Of a DNA stretch of 64,000 nt, positions 16,574 through 26,348 are shown piece by piece (position 1 is the stretch's first letter; each line of letters opens with the position of its first letter). Under the pieces are notes generated by a model. It had not been told where the DNA came from and did no database searches. It saw only the letters and a program-made list of their open reading frames with translations. The DNA lies in NCBI RefSeq assembly GCF_900108105.1, contig NZ_FNUR01000001.1, forward strand, positions 248,001 to 312,000. Reading direction: 5' to 3'. The DNA is from Butyrivibrio sp. Su6 (GTDB lineage: Bacteria > Bacillota > Clostridia > Lachnospirales > Lachnospiraceae). A program made the position numbers and the translations under genes.

Positions 16574-17815
16574 ATGGATGGAATGTTGTCTCAGGACGAA
16601 ATTAATGCTTTGCTAGCCGGAATGGATACTTCAGGCGGCTCAGATGCACCAGCGGACGCTCCTGCCGATTCCGGGGGAGATGCACCAGCAGAAGCAGCTG
16701 CTGCAACGCCACCAGTTGGAGGCAGTACAATTGATGAGTCACTACTTACTGATTCTGAAAAAGATGCTATCGGTGAAGTGGCTAACATCAGTATGGGATC
16801 TTCAGCAACAACGCTGTATTCCCTTGTAAACCAGAAGGTTAATATCACTACGCCCCAGGTTGAGCTTGCTAATTGGGAGAATGTGATCAACAACTATGAG
16901 AGACCTTGCGTATTTATCCAGATCAAATATACAGTAGGTCTTGATGGTACCAATATCCTTATTCTTAAGGAACACGACGTTATGGTCATCACTGACCTTA
17001 TGATGGGCGGTGATGGTACTAATACTGAGGGAGAGATTGGGGAACTTCAGCTGTCAGCCATATCTGAAGCAATGAACCAGATGATGGGTGCCGCTGCCAC
17101 ATCTCTTTCTACAATGATCAACCAGAAGGTAGATATCAGCCCGCCACAGGCGACGCTTCTTGATATGATCAATGACGACCCTTCTGATATTGCTGAATTC
17201 CTTACAGGGACATTCGTAAGGATTTCTTTCAAAATGCAGGTGGGAGATCTGGTTGATTCAACTCTTATGCAGTTATATCCTATAGATTTTGCAAAAACTC
17301 TTAAGGATACTGTTATTTCAGGTGATTCAGGGGGAGGATCAGAAGCTGCAGCGCCTGCACCGGAACCTGCACCTGCACCTCAACCAGCTCCAGCTCCTGC
17401 GCCTGAGGCTGCAATGCCACAGATGGATCCATCGATGATGCAGGGCCAGCCGATGATGGGAATGCCACAGATGGGTATGCCTCAAATGGGTATGCCAATG
17501 ATGGCTCCGCAGATGATGAATATGAATATCCAGCCTGCTCAGTTCCAGAATTTTGCCGGTGGCACGACCATTATGGCAGGTGGAGAAAACATAGGAATCA
17601 TCAAGGATGTTCCGCTTGAAGTTACTGTAGAACTTGGAAGAACAGCAAAACCTATAGCTGATATTCTTGATTTTGCACCGGGAACCATCATAGAGCTTGA
17701 TAAGGTTGCAGGTGAACCTGTGGATGTTCTTGTAAATGGTAAGTTTGTAGCTAAAGGTGAAGTTGTAGTTATTGAAGAAAGTTTTGGCGTGCGTGTGACC
17801 GAAATTGTTCAGTAG
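16574..17815 (+). CDS. fliY: Flagellar motor switch phosphatase FliY (FliN-type)
   Basis: FliY combines a CheY-P phosphatase with the FliN switch domain. The N-terminus MLSQDEINALLAGM resembles the FliM CheY-binding segment. The CheC-like domain (about residues 55-235) has two phosphatase sites: EVANISMGSSATTL and EAMNQMMGAAATSL, each with the Glu and Asn pair and a downstream TP/PP. A Pro/Ala then Met/Gln-rich linker (about residues 255-325) follows, and the C-terminal SpoA domain contains LEVTVELGRTAKPIADIL. At 413 residues it is longer than Bacillus FliY (378), mainly through the linker. No cheY follows it. Confidence 0.95.
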   Translation: MDGMLSQDEINALLAGMDTSGGSDAPADAPADSGGDAPAEAAAATPPVGGSTIDESLLTDSEKDAIGEVANISMGSSATTLYSLVNQKVNITTPQVELANWENVINNYERPCVFIQIKYTVGLDGTNILILKEHDVMVITDLMMGGDGTNTEGEIGELQLSAISEAMNQMMGAAATSLSTMINQKVDISPPQATLLDMINDDPSDIAEFLTGTFVRISFKMQVGDLVDSTLMQLYPIDFAKTLKDTVISGDSGGGSEAAAPAPEPAPAPQPAPAPAPEAAMPQMDPSMMQGQPMMGMPQMGMPQMGMPMMAPQMMNMNIQPAQFQNFAGGTTIMAGGENIGIIKDVPLEVTVELGRTAKPIADILDFAPGTIIELDKVAGEPVDVLVNGKFVAKGEVVVIEESFGVRVTEIVQ

Positions 17816-17823
17816 GATAAAAA

Positions 17824-18165
17824 ATGACGGCAGATTCTTACATCCAGTTTATTTCTGTTCTGATTATTTTTATTGTAGTACTGGTGGCTACCTATTTTGT
17901 TACAAGGTATCTTGCCGGTTATCAGAAGGAGAAAAATTCTTTTGGCAATATTGAAATAATCGAAACAGGAAGAATTACGACTAATAAATACATACAGATA
18001 GTCAGACTTGGAGACAAGTACATGGCTATTGCCGTTGGAAAAGATGAAATAACGGCTCTTTGCGAAGTTGACAAGGATTCCCTTAAGCTGGCAGATTGTG
18101 AAGACCACAGCGCCAGCTTCAAGGAGATATTTGACAAATTCAAAAGCGAGATAAAAAGTAAATGA
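17824..18165 (+). CDS. fliO: Flagellar biosynthetic protein FliO
   Basis: FliO is a small membrane protein that helps assemble the FliP ring of the export gate. The 113-residue product has one membrane helix (about residues 8-30) and a short cytoplasmic beta domain with NIEIIETGRITTNKYIQIVR and KYMAIAVGKDEIT, the FliO pattern. It overlaps fliP by the four bases ATGA, showing coupled translation. Position between fliY and fliP supports the call. Confidence 0.88.
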   Translation: MTADSYIQFISVLIIFIVVLVATYFVTRYLAGYQKEKNSFGNIEIIETGRITTNKYIQIVRLGDKYMAIAVGKDEITALCEVDKDSLKLADCEDHSASFKEIFDKFKSEIKSK

Positions 18166-19106
18166 CAAAAAGACGGGGAGATGGGAATAAAATAACTGGC
18201 CGAAAGAGCAGCGTAAAAAGAGGGATTATAGCTGCTTTAGTTTCTATTGCACTGATTTCTTTTATTTCTTTTTCTATTCCCATAACAGCTAAAGCCACTG
18301 AAGAAGTAGTAATTGATACTGAACCTACTGATCCAACTACAGATAGGGATTCATATCTTACAGGCTCCAAGGAAGAGAGGACTAATATCAATCCTCCGGG
18401 AGCATCAGAAGATCCGGATGACCTTCAAAAGCTGAATATAGCAAATACTGTTACTGTTACATATGATAACGGCAATGGTTCTGTTAATGGCGCTCTGCGA
18501 ATTCTTATTACTTTGACACTTCTTTCGCTGGCACCGACACTCCTTGTAATGATGACTTCATTTACAAGGATCATTGTTGCACTGCATTTTACAAGAACTG
18601 CCATTGGTACCCAAACATCGCCTCCAAACCTGGTGATGATTGGGATTGCTTTGTTTATGACACTTTTTATAATGCAGCCAACATTGACTGAAGCTTATAA
18701 CACGGCGGTAATTCCTTTTGAAGATGGACAGATGGATCAGACAGAATTTATTGAGACAGCCATGAAGCCTTTCAGGCAGTTTATGTATGGTCAGACTCAG
18801 AAAAAAGATGTTCTTCTCTTCATGCAGATAGATGGGATTGAGTGGGACGGAGAACTGGACAGTATTCCAAATGTTGTTCTTATTCCGAGTTTTATAGTAA
18901 GTGAACTTCGAACAGCATTTATCATAGGCTTTTTAATCTATATACCATTCATTGTTATTGACATGGTTGTTGCATCGGTACTTATGAGTATGGGTATGAT
19001 GATGCTTCCGCCAACCACTATTTCAATGCCTTTTAAAGTTCTGTTATTTGTTCTGGCGGATGGATGGAGCCTTATTATTGGTAATCTGGTCAAGTCATTT
19101 TATTAA
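18162..19106 (+). CDS. fliP: Flagellar export gate protein FliP, with long N-terminal extension
   Basis: FliP forms the core of the flagellar type III export gate. The conserved part, from about residue 105, has SLAPTLLVMMTSFTRIIVAL, TSPPNLVMIGIALFMTLF and the end MMMLPPTTISMPFKVLLFVL. The 314-residue protein is longer than usual (about 220-255). Before the core it has a positively charged start, a hydrophobic signal-like segment (residues 20-45) and a 50-residue acidic Thr/Pro/Glu-rich stretch (46-90). The start ATG overlaps the fliO stop. A later start is possible only if the signal-like segment is discarded, which is unlikely. Confidence 0.95.
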   Translation: MTKRRGDGNKITGRKSSVKRGIIAALVSIALISFISFSIPITAKATEEVVIDTEPTDPTTDRDSYLTGSKEERTNINPPGASEDPDDLQKLNIANTVTVTYDNGNGSVNGALRILITLTLLSLAPTLLVMMTSFTRIIVALHFTRTAIGTQTSPPNLVMIGIALFMTLFIMQPTLTEAYNTAVIPFEDGQMDQTEFIETAMKPFRQFMYGQTQKKDVLLFMQIDGIEWDGELDSIPNVVLIPSFIVSELRTAFIIGFLIYIPFIVIDMVVASVLMSMGMMMLPPTTISMPFKVLLFVLADGWSLIIGNLVKSFY

Positions 19107-19120
19107 AAGGAGGCGTTTTT

Positions 19121-19393
19121 ATGATCACATTATCGGATATCAATACAATCATGAACAGCGCGCTTTTTCTTGTGATCAAAATGTCACTGCCGGTTCTTTT
19201 AACATCTATGATCATCGGTCTGGTTATTTCGATCTTTCAGACTGTAACCTCTATTCAGGAGCAGACTCTTACGTTTGTACCTAAGGTTGTTGGAGTGTTT
19301 GTGATGATCATGCTCATTGGAAACTGGATGCTTACAGAATTATCGGGCTATATCATTAATCTGTGGTCAGATTTTTCAAAATATGTGAGATAG
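19121..19393 (+). CDS. fliQ: Flagellar export gate protein FliQ
   Basis: FliQ is a small two-helix membrane protein of the export gate. The 90-residue product matches in length and has MSLPVLLTSMIIGLVISIFQ, then TSIQEQTLTFVPKVVGVF, both strongly conserved in FliQ. AAAAGGAGG lies 9 bases before the ATG. It sits between fliP and fliR with short gaps. Confidence 0.96.
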   Translation: MITLSDINTIMNSALFLVIKMSLPVLLTSMIIGLVISIFQTVTSIQEQTLTFVPKVVGVFVMIMLIGNWMLTELSGYIINLWSDFSKYVR

Positions 19394-19402
19394 AGGGAAT
19401 AC

Positions 19403-20188
19403 ATGATAGATTACTCCTTTAGTTATGGCGATCTTGAAATATTTCTACTGGTGTTTGTCAGGATTACGAGCTTTATATTTGTATGTCCCTTCTTCGGAGG
19501 CAGGCAGTCGCCTAATCTTGTTAAGATAGGTTTTGGACTCTTACTCTCAATACTTATCTATGGGGCAGTTCCTGTTGTCCCCCCGGATTATCATACACTT
19601 ATCGGATATACAGTAATTGTGTTAAAAGAGGTTATGGCAGGATTTTTGCTTGGATATGCAGTGCAGCTCTCCACACTTATAGTTAATTTTGCCGGCACAA
19701 TAGTAGATATGCAGATTGGACTTTCCATGGTGAATCTGTTTGATCCTAATACAAATGAGCAGTCGACTATTACAGGTACATTTTATTCGCAGGTCCTTAC
19801 AATGATGCTTATTCTGTCAGGAATGTATCACTTTATCTTAAAGGCTTTAGCAGATTCTTTTACCCTGATACCTGTAAACGGAGTTGTTATCAATTCTGAC
19901 AGAATGCTAAGTGCTGTTACAGCTTTCCTTAGGGATTACATAGTGATTGGGTTCAGGATAGCACTTCCAATATTTATCATTACCTTTATTACGAACGTTG
20001 TTCTTGGAATTCTGGCGAAAGTGTCACCACAGATGAATATGTTCTCTGTGGGTATTCAGATAAAAATAGTGATTGGGCTCTCTGTAATGCTCATTACGGT
20101 CATGATGCTGGGCGACGCATCCAATTATATTTATATAAATATCAAGGAGTTGATGAACGAATTTGTATACAGTATGCAAAGCGGCTGA
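19403..20188 (+). CDS. fliR: Flagellar export gate protein FliR
   Basis: FliR completes the FliP-FliQ-FliR gate complex. The 261-residue protein has several membrane helices and family segments such as VFVRITSFIFVCPFFGGRQS near the N-terminus, LGYAVQLSTLIVNFAGTIVD and QMNMFSVGIQIKIVIGL. GAGGGAA precedes the ATG. Its last 26 bases overlap the start of flhB, so the two are probably translated in a coupled way. Confidence 0.95.
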   Translation: MIDYSFSYGDLEIFLLVFVRITSFIFVCPFFGGRQSPNLVKIGFGLLLSILIYGAVPVVPPDYHTLIGYTVIVLKEVMAGFLLGYAVQLSTLIVNFAGTIVDMQIGLSMVNLFDPNTNEQSTITGTFYSQVLTMMLILSGMYHFILKALADSFTLIPVNGVVINSDRMLSAVTAFLRDYIVIGFRIALPIFIITFITNVVLGILAKVSPQMNMFSVGIQIKIVIGLSVMLITVMMLGDASNYIYINIKELMNEFVYSMQSG

Positions 20189-21311
20189 ATTTAAGCCTTT
20201 ACTAATTGCATATGATCTTCAGTTTTTTGCAGAAGATGCAAACGGTGCTGAAAAGACCGAGCAGCCTACTGCGAAAAAACTTGATGATGCCAGAAAAGAA
20301 GGACAGGTTGCAAAGAGTCAGGAAGTTGCTACAGCCTTTAGCCTTTTAGCACTTTTTATTATCCTGAGATTCGTCTATGGGTTTATGGGTGAGATCTTTA
20401 GCAACACCTTTCAGTATGTTTATAATTCAATTCCCAATGTGGCAAGGACTTATGATGGGTACCTTCCGATTGCTTATATAAGCAGCCTTGTAATACATGC
20501 AATGCTTACACTGCTTTTATTATGTGCTCCGTTTTTTATTGTAGGTTTTTCTGTAGCGCTGATCTGTGATTTTGTTCAGGTTGGTTTTAAGCCAACAACA
20601 AAGCCACTTCAGCCAAAGCTTTCAAAGCTCAATCCTATTTCGGGAATGAAAAAGATCTTTTCAACAAGAAAAGTGTTTGAGCTTGCTAAATCAATCCTTA
20701 AACTTGGAATTATGGCAATTGTGATAGTATCGTTTTTTTCAGGGCGAAAAGAATCACTTTTTTTGCTATATGATATTCCGCTTAAACAGGCAATAGGTCT
20801 GATGGGTAATCTTATTATTGACTTAGGACTCAGGATAGCCGCAGCATACATGATAATAGCCTTTGCGGACCTTATATATCAGAGACGCAAATTCAATAAA
20901 GATATGATGATGACCAAGCAGGAAGTAAAAGATGAATTTAAGAATTCTGAAGGTAATCCTGAGGTTAAAGGTGCACAAAAGCGCCGAATGATGCAGGCTT
21001 CCCAGAGGAGAATGATGCAGAACCTTCCAAAAGCAGATGTTGTTATCACAAACCCTACTCACTATGCTGTAGCGATCAAATATGATGCAAATGAGGCTGA
21101 TGCACCTATGGTCGTAGCCAAAGGCGCAGATTATCTGGCTCAAAGGATAAAAGATATAGCCAGAGAAAATGATGTTGAGATCGTTGAAAACAAGCCTCTT
21201 GCCAGAATGCTTTATGCAAATGTTGAAGTGGGAGAACTCGTTCCGCCTGAGCTTTATAAGGCAGTTGCCGAAGTCCTTGCTTATGTTTATCACTTGAAAG
21301 GCAAAGTTTGA
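20163..21311 (+). CDS. flhB: Flagellar export switch protein FlhB
   Basis: FlhB controls substrate specificity of the export gate and is cleaved by itself at NPTH. In this 382-residue protein the site is at residues 297-300, in VVITNPTHYAVAIKY. The N-terminal part has AEKTEQPTAKKLDDARKEGQ, diagnostic of FlhB, then four membrane helices and the charged linker. The start is uncertain: TTG at 20163 was taken, which gives a 26-base overlap with fliR and a ribosome-like AAGGAG about 14 bases upstream. There is no ATG before the conserved segment. Confidence 0.95.
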   Translation: MYTVCKAAEFKPLLIAYDLQFFAEDANGAEKTEQPTAKKLDDARKEGQVAKSQEVATAFSLLALFIILRFVYGFMGEIFSNTFQYVYNSIPNVARTYDGYLPIAYISSLVIHAMLTLLLLCAPFFIVGFSVALICDFVQVGFKPTTKPLQPKLSKLNPISGMKKIFSTRKVFELAKSILKLGIMAIVIVSFFSGRKESLFLLYDIPLKQAIGLMGNLIIDLGLRIAAAYMIIAFADLIYQRRKFNKDMMMTKQEVKDEFKNSEGNPEVKGAQKRRMMQASQRRMMQNLPKADVVITNPTHYAVAIKYDANEADAPMVVAKGADYLAQRIKDIARENDVEIVENKPLARMLYANVEVGELVPPELYKAVAEVLAYVYHLKGKV

Positions 21312-21352
21312 GGTTTTTGTAAAAAAAGATTTGATGGAAAGGAGATAGTGGC

Positions 21353-23410
21353 ATGGATTTATCAAAGATAAGAAACAGAGTCTATGATTATGGTCTTGCT
21401 CTTTATATCGTGGCAGCTATTGTAATGCTCATTATTCCCCTTCCTGACTGGATGCTCGATATACTTTTGGCATTTGATATGTCTTTATCTTTTGTGATCA
21501 TGTTTACTGCTATGTTCGCAACAGAAGTGCTTCAAATGTCCTTCTTCCCAACAATCCTTTTGTTTACTACAATTTTCAGGATTGCTCTTAACGTTTCGTC
21601 TACAAGACTTATCCTTACACAGGGAAGCGCAGGGCAGGTTATTACTGTATTTGGATCATTCGTTGGTGGCGGCGACCTCATTGTGGGAGCTATCGTTTAT
21701 GTAATTCTCATAATTGTTCAGCTCATGGTCATCAACAAAGGTTCTGAGCGTGTAGCTGAAGTATCAGCAAGATTCACACTTGATGCTATGCCGGGTAAAC
21801 AGATGGCTATAGATGCCGACCTTAATACAGGAGCCATAACAGATGCAGAGGCAAAAGAAAGAAGAAGTAAGATACAGGAAGAAGCAAGCTTCTTTGGTGC
21901 CATGGATGGTGCTACCAAGTATGTTAAGGGCGATTCAACGGCCGGTCTTATAATTACTGCGGTCAACCTGATTGGCGGTATTGCCATGGGCGTACTCAGA
22001 ATGGGAATGGATGTTAATACTGCCATTAATACATATTCAATACTGACTATGGGTGATGGACTTGTGAGTTCAATTCCTTCACTTATGATATCAATGTCAA
22101 CAGGTATACTTGTAACAAAGGGCTCAAAAGAAGCGGATTTTGGCCATGTTCTCATAAATCAGCTCTTTGGAATGCCAAAGACTCTTTACCTTGTTGGAGG
22201 TGTTGTTGCAGGACTTGGTATTTTTTCACCGCTACCTACACTTTTGTATGTTACTTTTGGCGCTGGCTTTATACTTCTTGGAAGAATTGCAAGTCAGACA
22301 ATTGAAGAGGTTCAGACTGAGACAGAGGCCACATCTCCTGAAGAAACTTCAGCGGAAGAAATAAGACAACCGGAAAACGTTACAAGTCTCTTGCAGGTTG
22401 ACCCTATTGAACTTGAATTTGGATACGGTATTATACCCCTTGCTGATGTAAATCAGGGAGGAGATCTTCTTGACCGAGTTGTAATGATAAGACGACAGGT
22501 TGCACTTGAACTTGGAACTGTTGTTCCAATAATTCGTCTTCGAGATAATATTCAGTTGAATCCTAATCAATATATCATTAAAATTAAAGGTATACAGGTG
22601 AGTGATGGCGAGATCTTATTTGACCATTACATGGCTATGAATCCGGGTCATGTAGAGGATGAGATCACAGGTATTCCGACCTTTGAGCCATCCTTCCATC
22701 TGCCTGCCATTTGGATAACTGAGGGGCAGAGAGAAAGAGCAGAGAGTTTTGGCTATACAGTAGTTGATCCTCCGTCCATTATAGCTACACACCTTACTGA
22801 GATCATAAGAGAACATATTGCAGAGCTTATGACAAGACAGGATGTACAAAATCTTGTTGATAATCTTAAAGAGAACAATCCGGCTGTGGTGGATGAACTT
22901 GTTCCTAAGCTCATGAGTCTTGGTGAGATTGAAAAGGTATTACAGAACCTTCTTAAAGAAGGTATTTCCATTAGAGATCTTGTTACAATTTTTGAAACAT
23001 TGGCAGATTTTGCTCCTTCAACTCACGACCCTGATATTTTGACAGAGTATGTGAGACAGTCATTAAAGAGAGCAATTTCTAATAAATTCTTTATGCCGGG
23101 TGAGACTACAAGCGTCGTGACTCTTGATCCTAAGATAGAACAGGAGATCATGAGCAGCGTTAAACAGACCGAGACAGGCGCATATCTTACTCTTGATCCG
23201 GCAAGGACTAAGTCAATTCTTAATTCTGTTGGTGAGCAGGTCAGAAAGCTTGAAGAAGCCGGTAAACAGGCTATCATCATGGCTTCACCTATAGTCAGAA
23301 TGTACTTTAAGAAGATGACTGAGGACTATTATAAGGATTTAGTTGTTATTTCATATAATGAAGTTGAGGCTAACATTGAATTACAATCTGTGGGGATGGT
23401 AACTGCATAA
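21353..23410 (+). CDS. flhA: Flagellar export protein FlhA
   Basis: FlhA is the large export gate subunit that converts the proton gradient and docks chaperone-substrate complexes. The 685-residue protein has about eight N-terminal membrane helices to residue 315, including the FHIPEP-family stretch RFTLDAMPGKQMAIDADL and the region of charged residues after it, then a cytoplasmic domain (about residues 345-685) with QLNPNQYIIKIKG. The membrane part, linker and cytoplasmic domain match family length. AAAGGAGATAG precedes the ATG. flhF follows after 1 base. Confidence 0.98.
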   Translation: MDLSKIRNRVYDYGLALYIVAAIVMLIIPLPDWMLDILLAFDMSLSFVIMFTAMFATEVLQMSFFPTILLFTTIFRIALNVSSTRLILTQGSAGQVITVFGSFVGGGDLIVGAIVYVILIIVQLMVINKGSERVAEVSARFTLDAMPGKQMAIDADLNTGAITDAEAKERRSKIQEEASFFGAMDGATKYVKGDSTAGLIITAVNLIGGIAMGVLRMGMDVNTAINTYSILTMGDGLVSSIPSLMISMSTGILVTKGSKEADFGHVLINQLFGMPKTLYLVGGVVAGLGIFSPLPTLLYVTFGAGFILLGRIASQTIEEVQTETEATSPEETSAEEIRQPENVTSLLQVDPIELEFGYGIIPLADVNQGGDLLDRVVMIRRQVALELGTVVPIIRLRDNIQLNPNQYIIKIKGIQVSDGEILFDHYMAMNPGHVEDEITGIPTFEPSFHLPAIWITEGQRERAESFGYTVVDPPSIIATHLTEIIREHIAELMTRQDVQNLVDNLKENNPAVVDELVPKLMSLGEIEKVLQNLLKEGISIRDLVTIFETLADFAPSTHDPDILTEYVRQSLKRAISNKFFMPGETTSVVTLDPKIEQEIMSSVKQTETGAYLTLDPARTKSILNSVGEQVRKLEEAGKQAIIMASPIVRMYFKKMTEDYYKDLVVISYNEVEANIELQSVGMVTA

Positions 23411-23411
23411 T

Positions 23412-24653
23412 ATGATAATCAAAAAGTATGTTGGAAAAACTGAGAATGAGGCTACTGAAGAAGCAAGAAAGGAGCTTGGTACTAACATTGTTGTTATGAA
23501 TGTCAGGCCAATGAAAAAGACAGGTTTTCTTTCTTTGTTCCAGTCTCAAAAAATTGAAGTGACGGTTGCTTTGGAGGATGAACCCGAAAAACCTGCTGTA
23601 AGGACGCTTTCGCCGCAAAGAGAAAATGCCCTGAATAGTCAGAGGGATACTATCGCCTCGGCAACACTTAACGCCACAAAGGTTAGGGAAAATAAAGACA
23701 TAAGGGATGATAACAGTGCTATCGAGGAAAAACTTGATAATTTAAGTTCTCTCCTTGAAAAAAACTTCCTTAAAAGTGATAAGGAAACTGCTGACATGGT
23801 CATCGAGCCTTCTGAGGAAGCTGCATCCAAACCTTCATCTAAGGCTTCAGTTTCTGAGGAAACCTTGTCATTTATCAAATTATTGTACAATACTCTTATT
23901 GAGAATGAAGTTGATGAGATATATGTGAATCAGCTTACTGATGAAGTCGAAAAAATAAGTAAACCCGGCCTTCCTTTTGACTTTGCGCTTGCAAATGTCT
24001 ACCAGAAGATGGTTCTTAAATTCGGAAAATCTGAACCTATCGATCTTGAAAAAGAGGGACCGAGGGCTGAAATATTTATTGGGCCAACAGGAGTTGGAAA
24101 GACTACAACAATTGCAAAGCTTGCCTCTGAACTTTCTGTTACCCAGAAAAAGAAAGTAGCTCTTTTAACAGTTGATACCTACAGGATCGCTGCAGCTGAA
24201 CAGCTCAGAACCTATGCGTCAATTCTGGAAATCCCGTTCAGAGTAATTTATTCAGTAGATGAAATGAAGCAGGCGGCTGAAGATTTCAAGGATTATGACT
24301 ATATTATGGTTGATACGGCCGGACATTCTCTTCACAACGATGAGTTAAAGCAGGACGTTGAGAGCTACATCAGAGTTTTGGAAGATATTATTGAATGCGA
24401 GAATTTCCTGGTTTTATCAGCAACTACAAAGTACAGGGATCTTATTGAAATAGCTGATGCATATTCAGAAATGGTTGCATACAGACTGATCTTTACAAAG
24501 ATGGATGAAACCGGGGCTAAGGGTAATCTGTACAATGTAAGGATGCATACAGGAGCACCGGTGGCTTATATTACAAACGGCCAGAACGTTCCTGATGATA
24601 TTGCAGTGTTTGATGCTCAAAAGATTGTAAAGCATTTACTTGGCGGAAAGTAA
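23412..24653 (+). CDS. flhF: Signal recognition particle-type GTPase FlhF
   Basis: FlhF is an SRP-like GTPase that decides where and how many flagella are built. The 413-residue protein has a basic N-terminal B domain (residues 1-60) followed by a variable polar region and the NG domain from about 155. G1 is IGPTGVGKTTT with Lys230, then DTYRIAAAEQLRTYASIL, and G4 is TKMDETGAKGN. The G3 motif is DTAGHS where most family members have DTAGRS. It is followed 17 bases later by flhG, its usual partner. Confidence 0.96.
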   Translation: MIIKKYVGKTENEATEEARKELGTNIVVMNVRPMKKTGFLSLFQSQKIEVTVALEDEPEKPAVRTLSPQRENALNSQRDTIASATLNATKVRENKDIRDDNSAIEEKLDNLSSLLEKNFLKSDKETADMVIEPSEEAASKPSSKASVSEETLSFIKLLYNTLIENEVDEIYVNQLTDEVEKISKPGLPFDFALANVYQKMVLKFGKSEPIDLEKEGPRAEIFIGPTGVGKTTTIAKLASELSVTQKKKVALLTVDTYRIAAAEQLRTYASILEIPFRVIYSVDEMKQAAEDFKDYDYIMVDTAGHSLHNDELKQDVESYIRVLEDIIECENFLVLSATTKYRDLIEIADAYSEMVAYRLIFTKMDETGAKGNLYNVRMHTGAPVAYITNGQNVPDDIAVFDAQKIVKHLLGGK

Positions 24654-24670
24654 ATTTGTTGGGGTATTTT

Positions 24671-25606
24671 ATGGATCAGGCACAACAGCTTAGAAATATT
24701 ATTAAGAATTCAAATAAGCCCGCCAGACCTCTTGCCAGGATAATTACTGTTACAAGCGGCAAAGGCGGAGTTGGTAAATCTAATGTCGCAATAAATCTTG
24801 CAATCCAGTTTAAGAGAATGGGCAAAAGAGTTATAATTCTCGATGCGGATTTCGGACTTGCCAATATTGAGATAATGTTTGGAACAGTACCAAAACATAA
24901 TCTTTGCGATTTGATTTATCAGGGAAAAAATATTAAAGATATAATCACCTGGGGACCTGAAGGAGTTGGCTTTATTTCAGGCGGATCGGGTATTTCCGGC
25001 ATGTATAACCTAAGCCGCGATTATCTGGTCTACATTATTGTTAATCTTGCAGAACTTGACGCAATTGCTGATATAATAATAATAGATACAGGTGCAGGAA
25101 TATCTGATGCAGTTATGGAATTTCTGGTTGCAAGTGGCGAGATCATTCTTGTAACAACGCCTGAGCCCACATCCATAACTGATTCCTATTCATTACTTAA
25201 GGCACTTAATCAGTCACAAAGATTTTCAAAAGAGGATACTAAAGTAAAGGTAGTATCTAACAGAGTGTCTTCAGCAGAGGAGGGACAACAGCTTTTTAAC
25301 AAATTAAATGCTGTTGTTGCAAGATATTTAAAATTGCCGTTAACTTACATGGGGGCAATTCCCCAGGATCAGATGTTATCAAGAAGTGTGATGCAGCAAT
25401 CGCCGGTTTCAATCCAGTATCCAAATGCCAAGTCAGTAAAGGCATTTGAATCTATTGCGACGCAGCTCATGAATCCAACGGATACCGCACTTATTAAACC
25501 AAGGGGAATGGCAGCTTTCTTTTCACATATCATTACAGGAAGAAAACTGAGTTCATTGCCTTCAGCAGGTCCTAACATCATTGGTAGTGCACCAAATATA
25601 CAATGA
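24671..25606 (+). CDS. flhG: MinD-like ATPase FlhG (YlxH)
   Basis: FlhG is a MinD-type ATPase that works with FlhF to control flagellar number and C-ring assembly. The 311-residue protein has the N-terminal MDQAQQLRNIIKN motif that stimulates the FlhF GTPase, then the deviant Walker A TSGKGGVGKSNVAINLA, LDADFGLANIEIMFG and IIDTGAGISDAV. The ATG at 24671 was chosen because it puts this activator motif at the very start; an in-frame TTG at 24656 would add five residues and is less likely. A C-terminal amphipathic helix is present, as in MinD relatives. Confidence 0.95.
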   Translation: MDQAQQLRNIIKNSNKPARPLARIITVTSGKGGVGKSNVAINLAIQFKRMGKRVIILDADFGLANIEIMFGTVPKHNLCDLIYQGKNIKDIITWGPEGVGFISGGSGISGMYNLSRDYLVYIIVNLAELDAIADIIIIDTGAGISDAVMEFLVASGEIILVTTPEPTSITDSYSLLKALNQSQRFSKEDTKVKVVSNRVSSAEEGQQLFNKLNAVVARYLKLPLTYMGAIPQDQMLSRSVMQQSPVSIQYPNAKSVKAFESIATQLMNPTDTALIKPRGMAAFFSHIITGRKLSSLPSAGPNIIGSAPNIQ

Positions 25607-25623
25607 ATGGAGAAAATTAATTA

Positions 25624-26346
25624 ATGCTCAGTGATTATATATCACCCGGAATAAAAGTGGAGCTAAAAGCTACCGGTAAAATCTGGATGGAAGATGATTC
25701 CAGAACTAAACATATTTATATGAGTAAGGTCATGGATGTTACTTCCGACGACAGGATTGAAGTTCTAATGCCTTTTGAACAGGGTAAACTGGTGCTTCTC
25801 CCTGTAGATGGTGAGTACAGCCTTTGCTTTTACAGTACTAAAGGATTATTTCAATGTTTTTCAAAAATTGTCGATAGATATAGAAGCGACAATATGTATA
25901 TTTTGGTTTTGGATCTTACTTCTGAATTACAAAAATTACAGAGACGCGAATACTACAGATTTAGTTGCGCTCTGGAGTTAAAATCCAGACTTTGTTCCAA
26001 AGAAGAACAGGAAGCATTTGAAAATAACAGGAAATATCTGGTTGATCCGGGTGTTCAGCTTCAGAGAAGCGTTGTTGTAGATATAAGTGGAGGAGGACTT
26101 AGATTCGTAGCAAATTTCCGCTATGAAGAGGGCGATACTATCTATTGTTCATATAAGCTTCCGGGAGCAGGTAGTTCAAACGAGTATGAAATGATATGCC
26201 ATGTTTTGAAAGTTCAGGAACTTGAAAACAGGCCGGGGCTTTATGAACACCGTATTCAGTACCTGTACATTGATGAGACTTCCAGAGAAGATATTATACA
26301 TTTCATCTTCGAAGAAGAACGAAAAATAAGAAAGAAGCAAACTTAA
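25624..26346 (+). CDS. Flagellar brake protein, YcgR-type PilZ domain
   Basis: This 240-residue protein has an N-terminal YcgR-like barrel (residues 1-95) and a C-terminal PilZ domain (about 100-225). The cyclic di-GMP binding residues are visible: QRREYYRF (RxxxR type) and DISGGGLRF (D/NxSxxG). Proteins of this kind (YcgR, Bacillus YpfA/MotI) slow the motor when cyclic di-GMP rises, by touching the rotor or stator. It lies between flhG and cheB, only 2 bases before cheB, so it is part of the operon. Function is inferred from domain and context. Confidence 0.88.
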   Translation: MLSDYISPGIKVELKATGKIWMEDDSRTKHIYMSKVMDVTSDDRIEVLMPFEQGKLVLLPVDGEYSLCFYSTKGLFQCFSKIVDRYRSDNMYILVLDLTSELQKLQRREYYRFSCALELKSRLCSKEEQEAFENNRKYLVDPGVQLQRSVVVDISGGGLRFVANFRYEEGDTIYCSYKLPGAGSSNEYEMICHVLKVQELENRPGLYEHRIQYLYIDETSREDIIHFIFEEERKIRKKQT

Positions 26347-26348
26347 TT

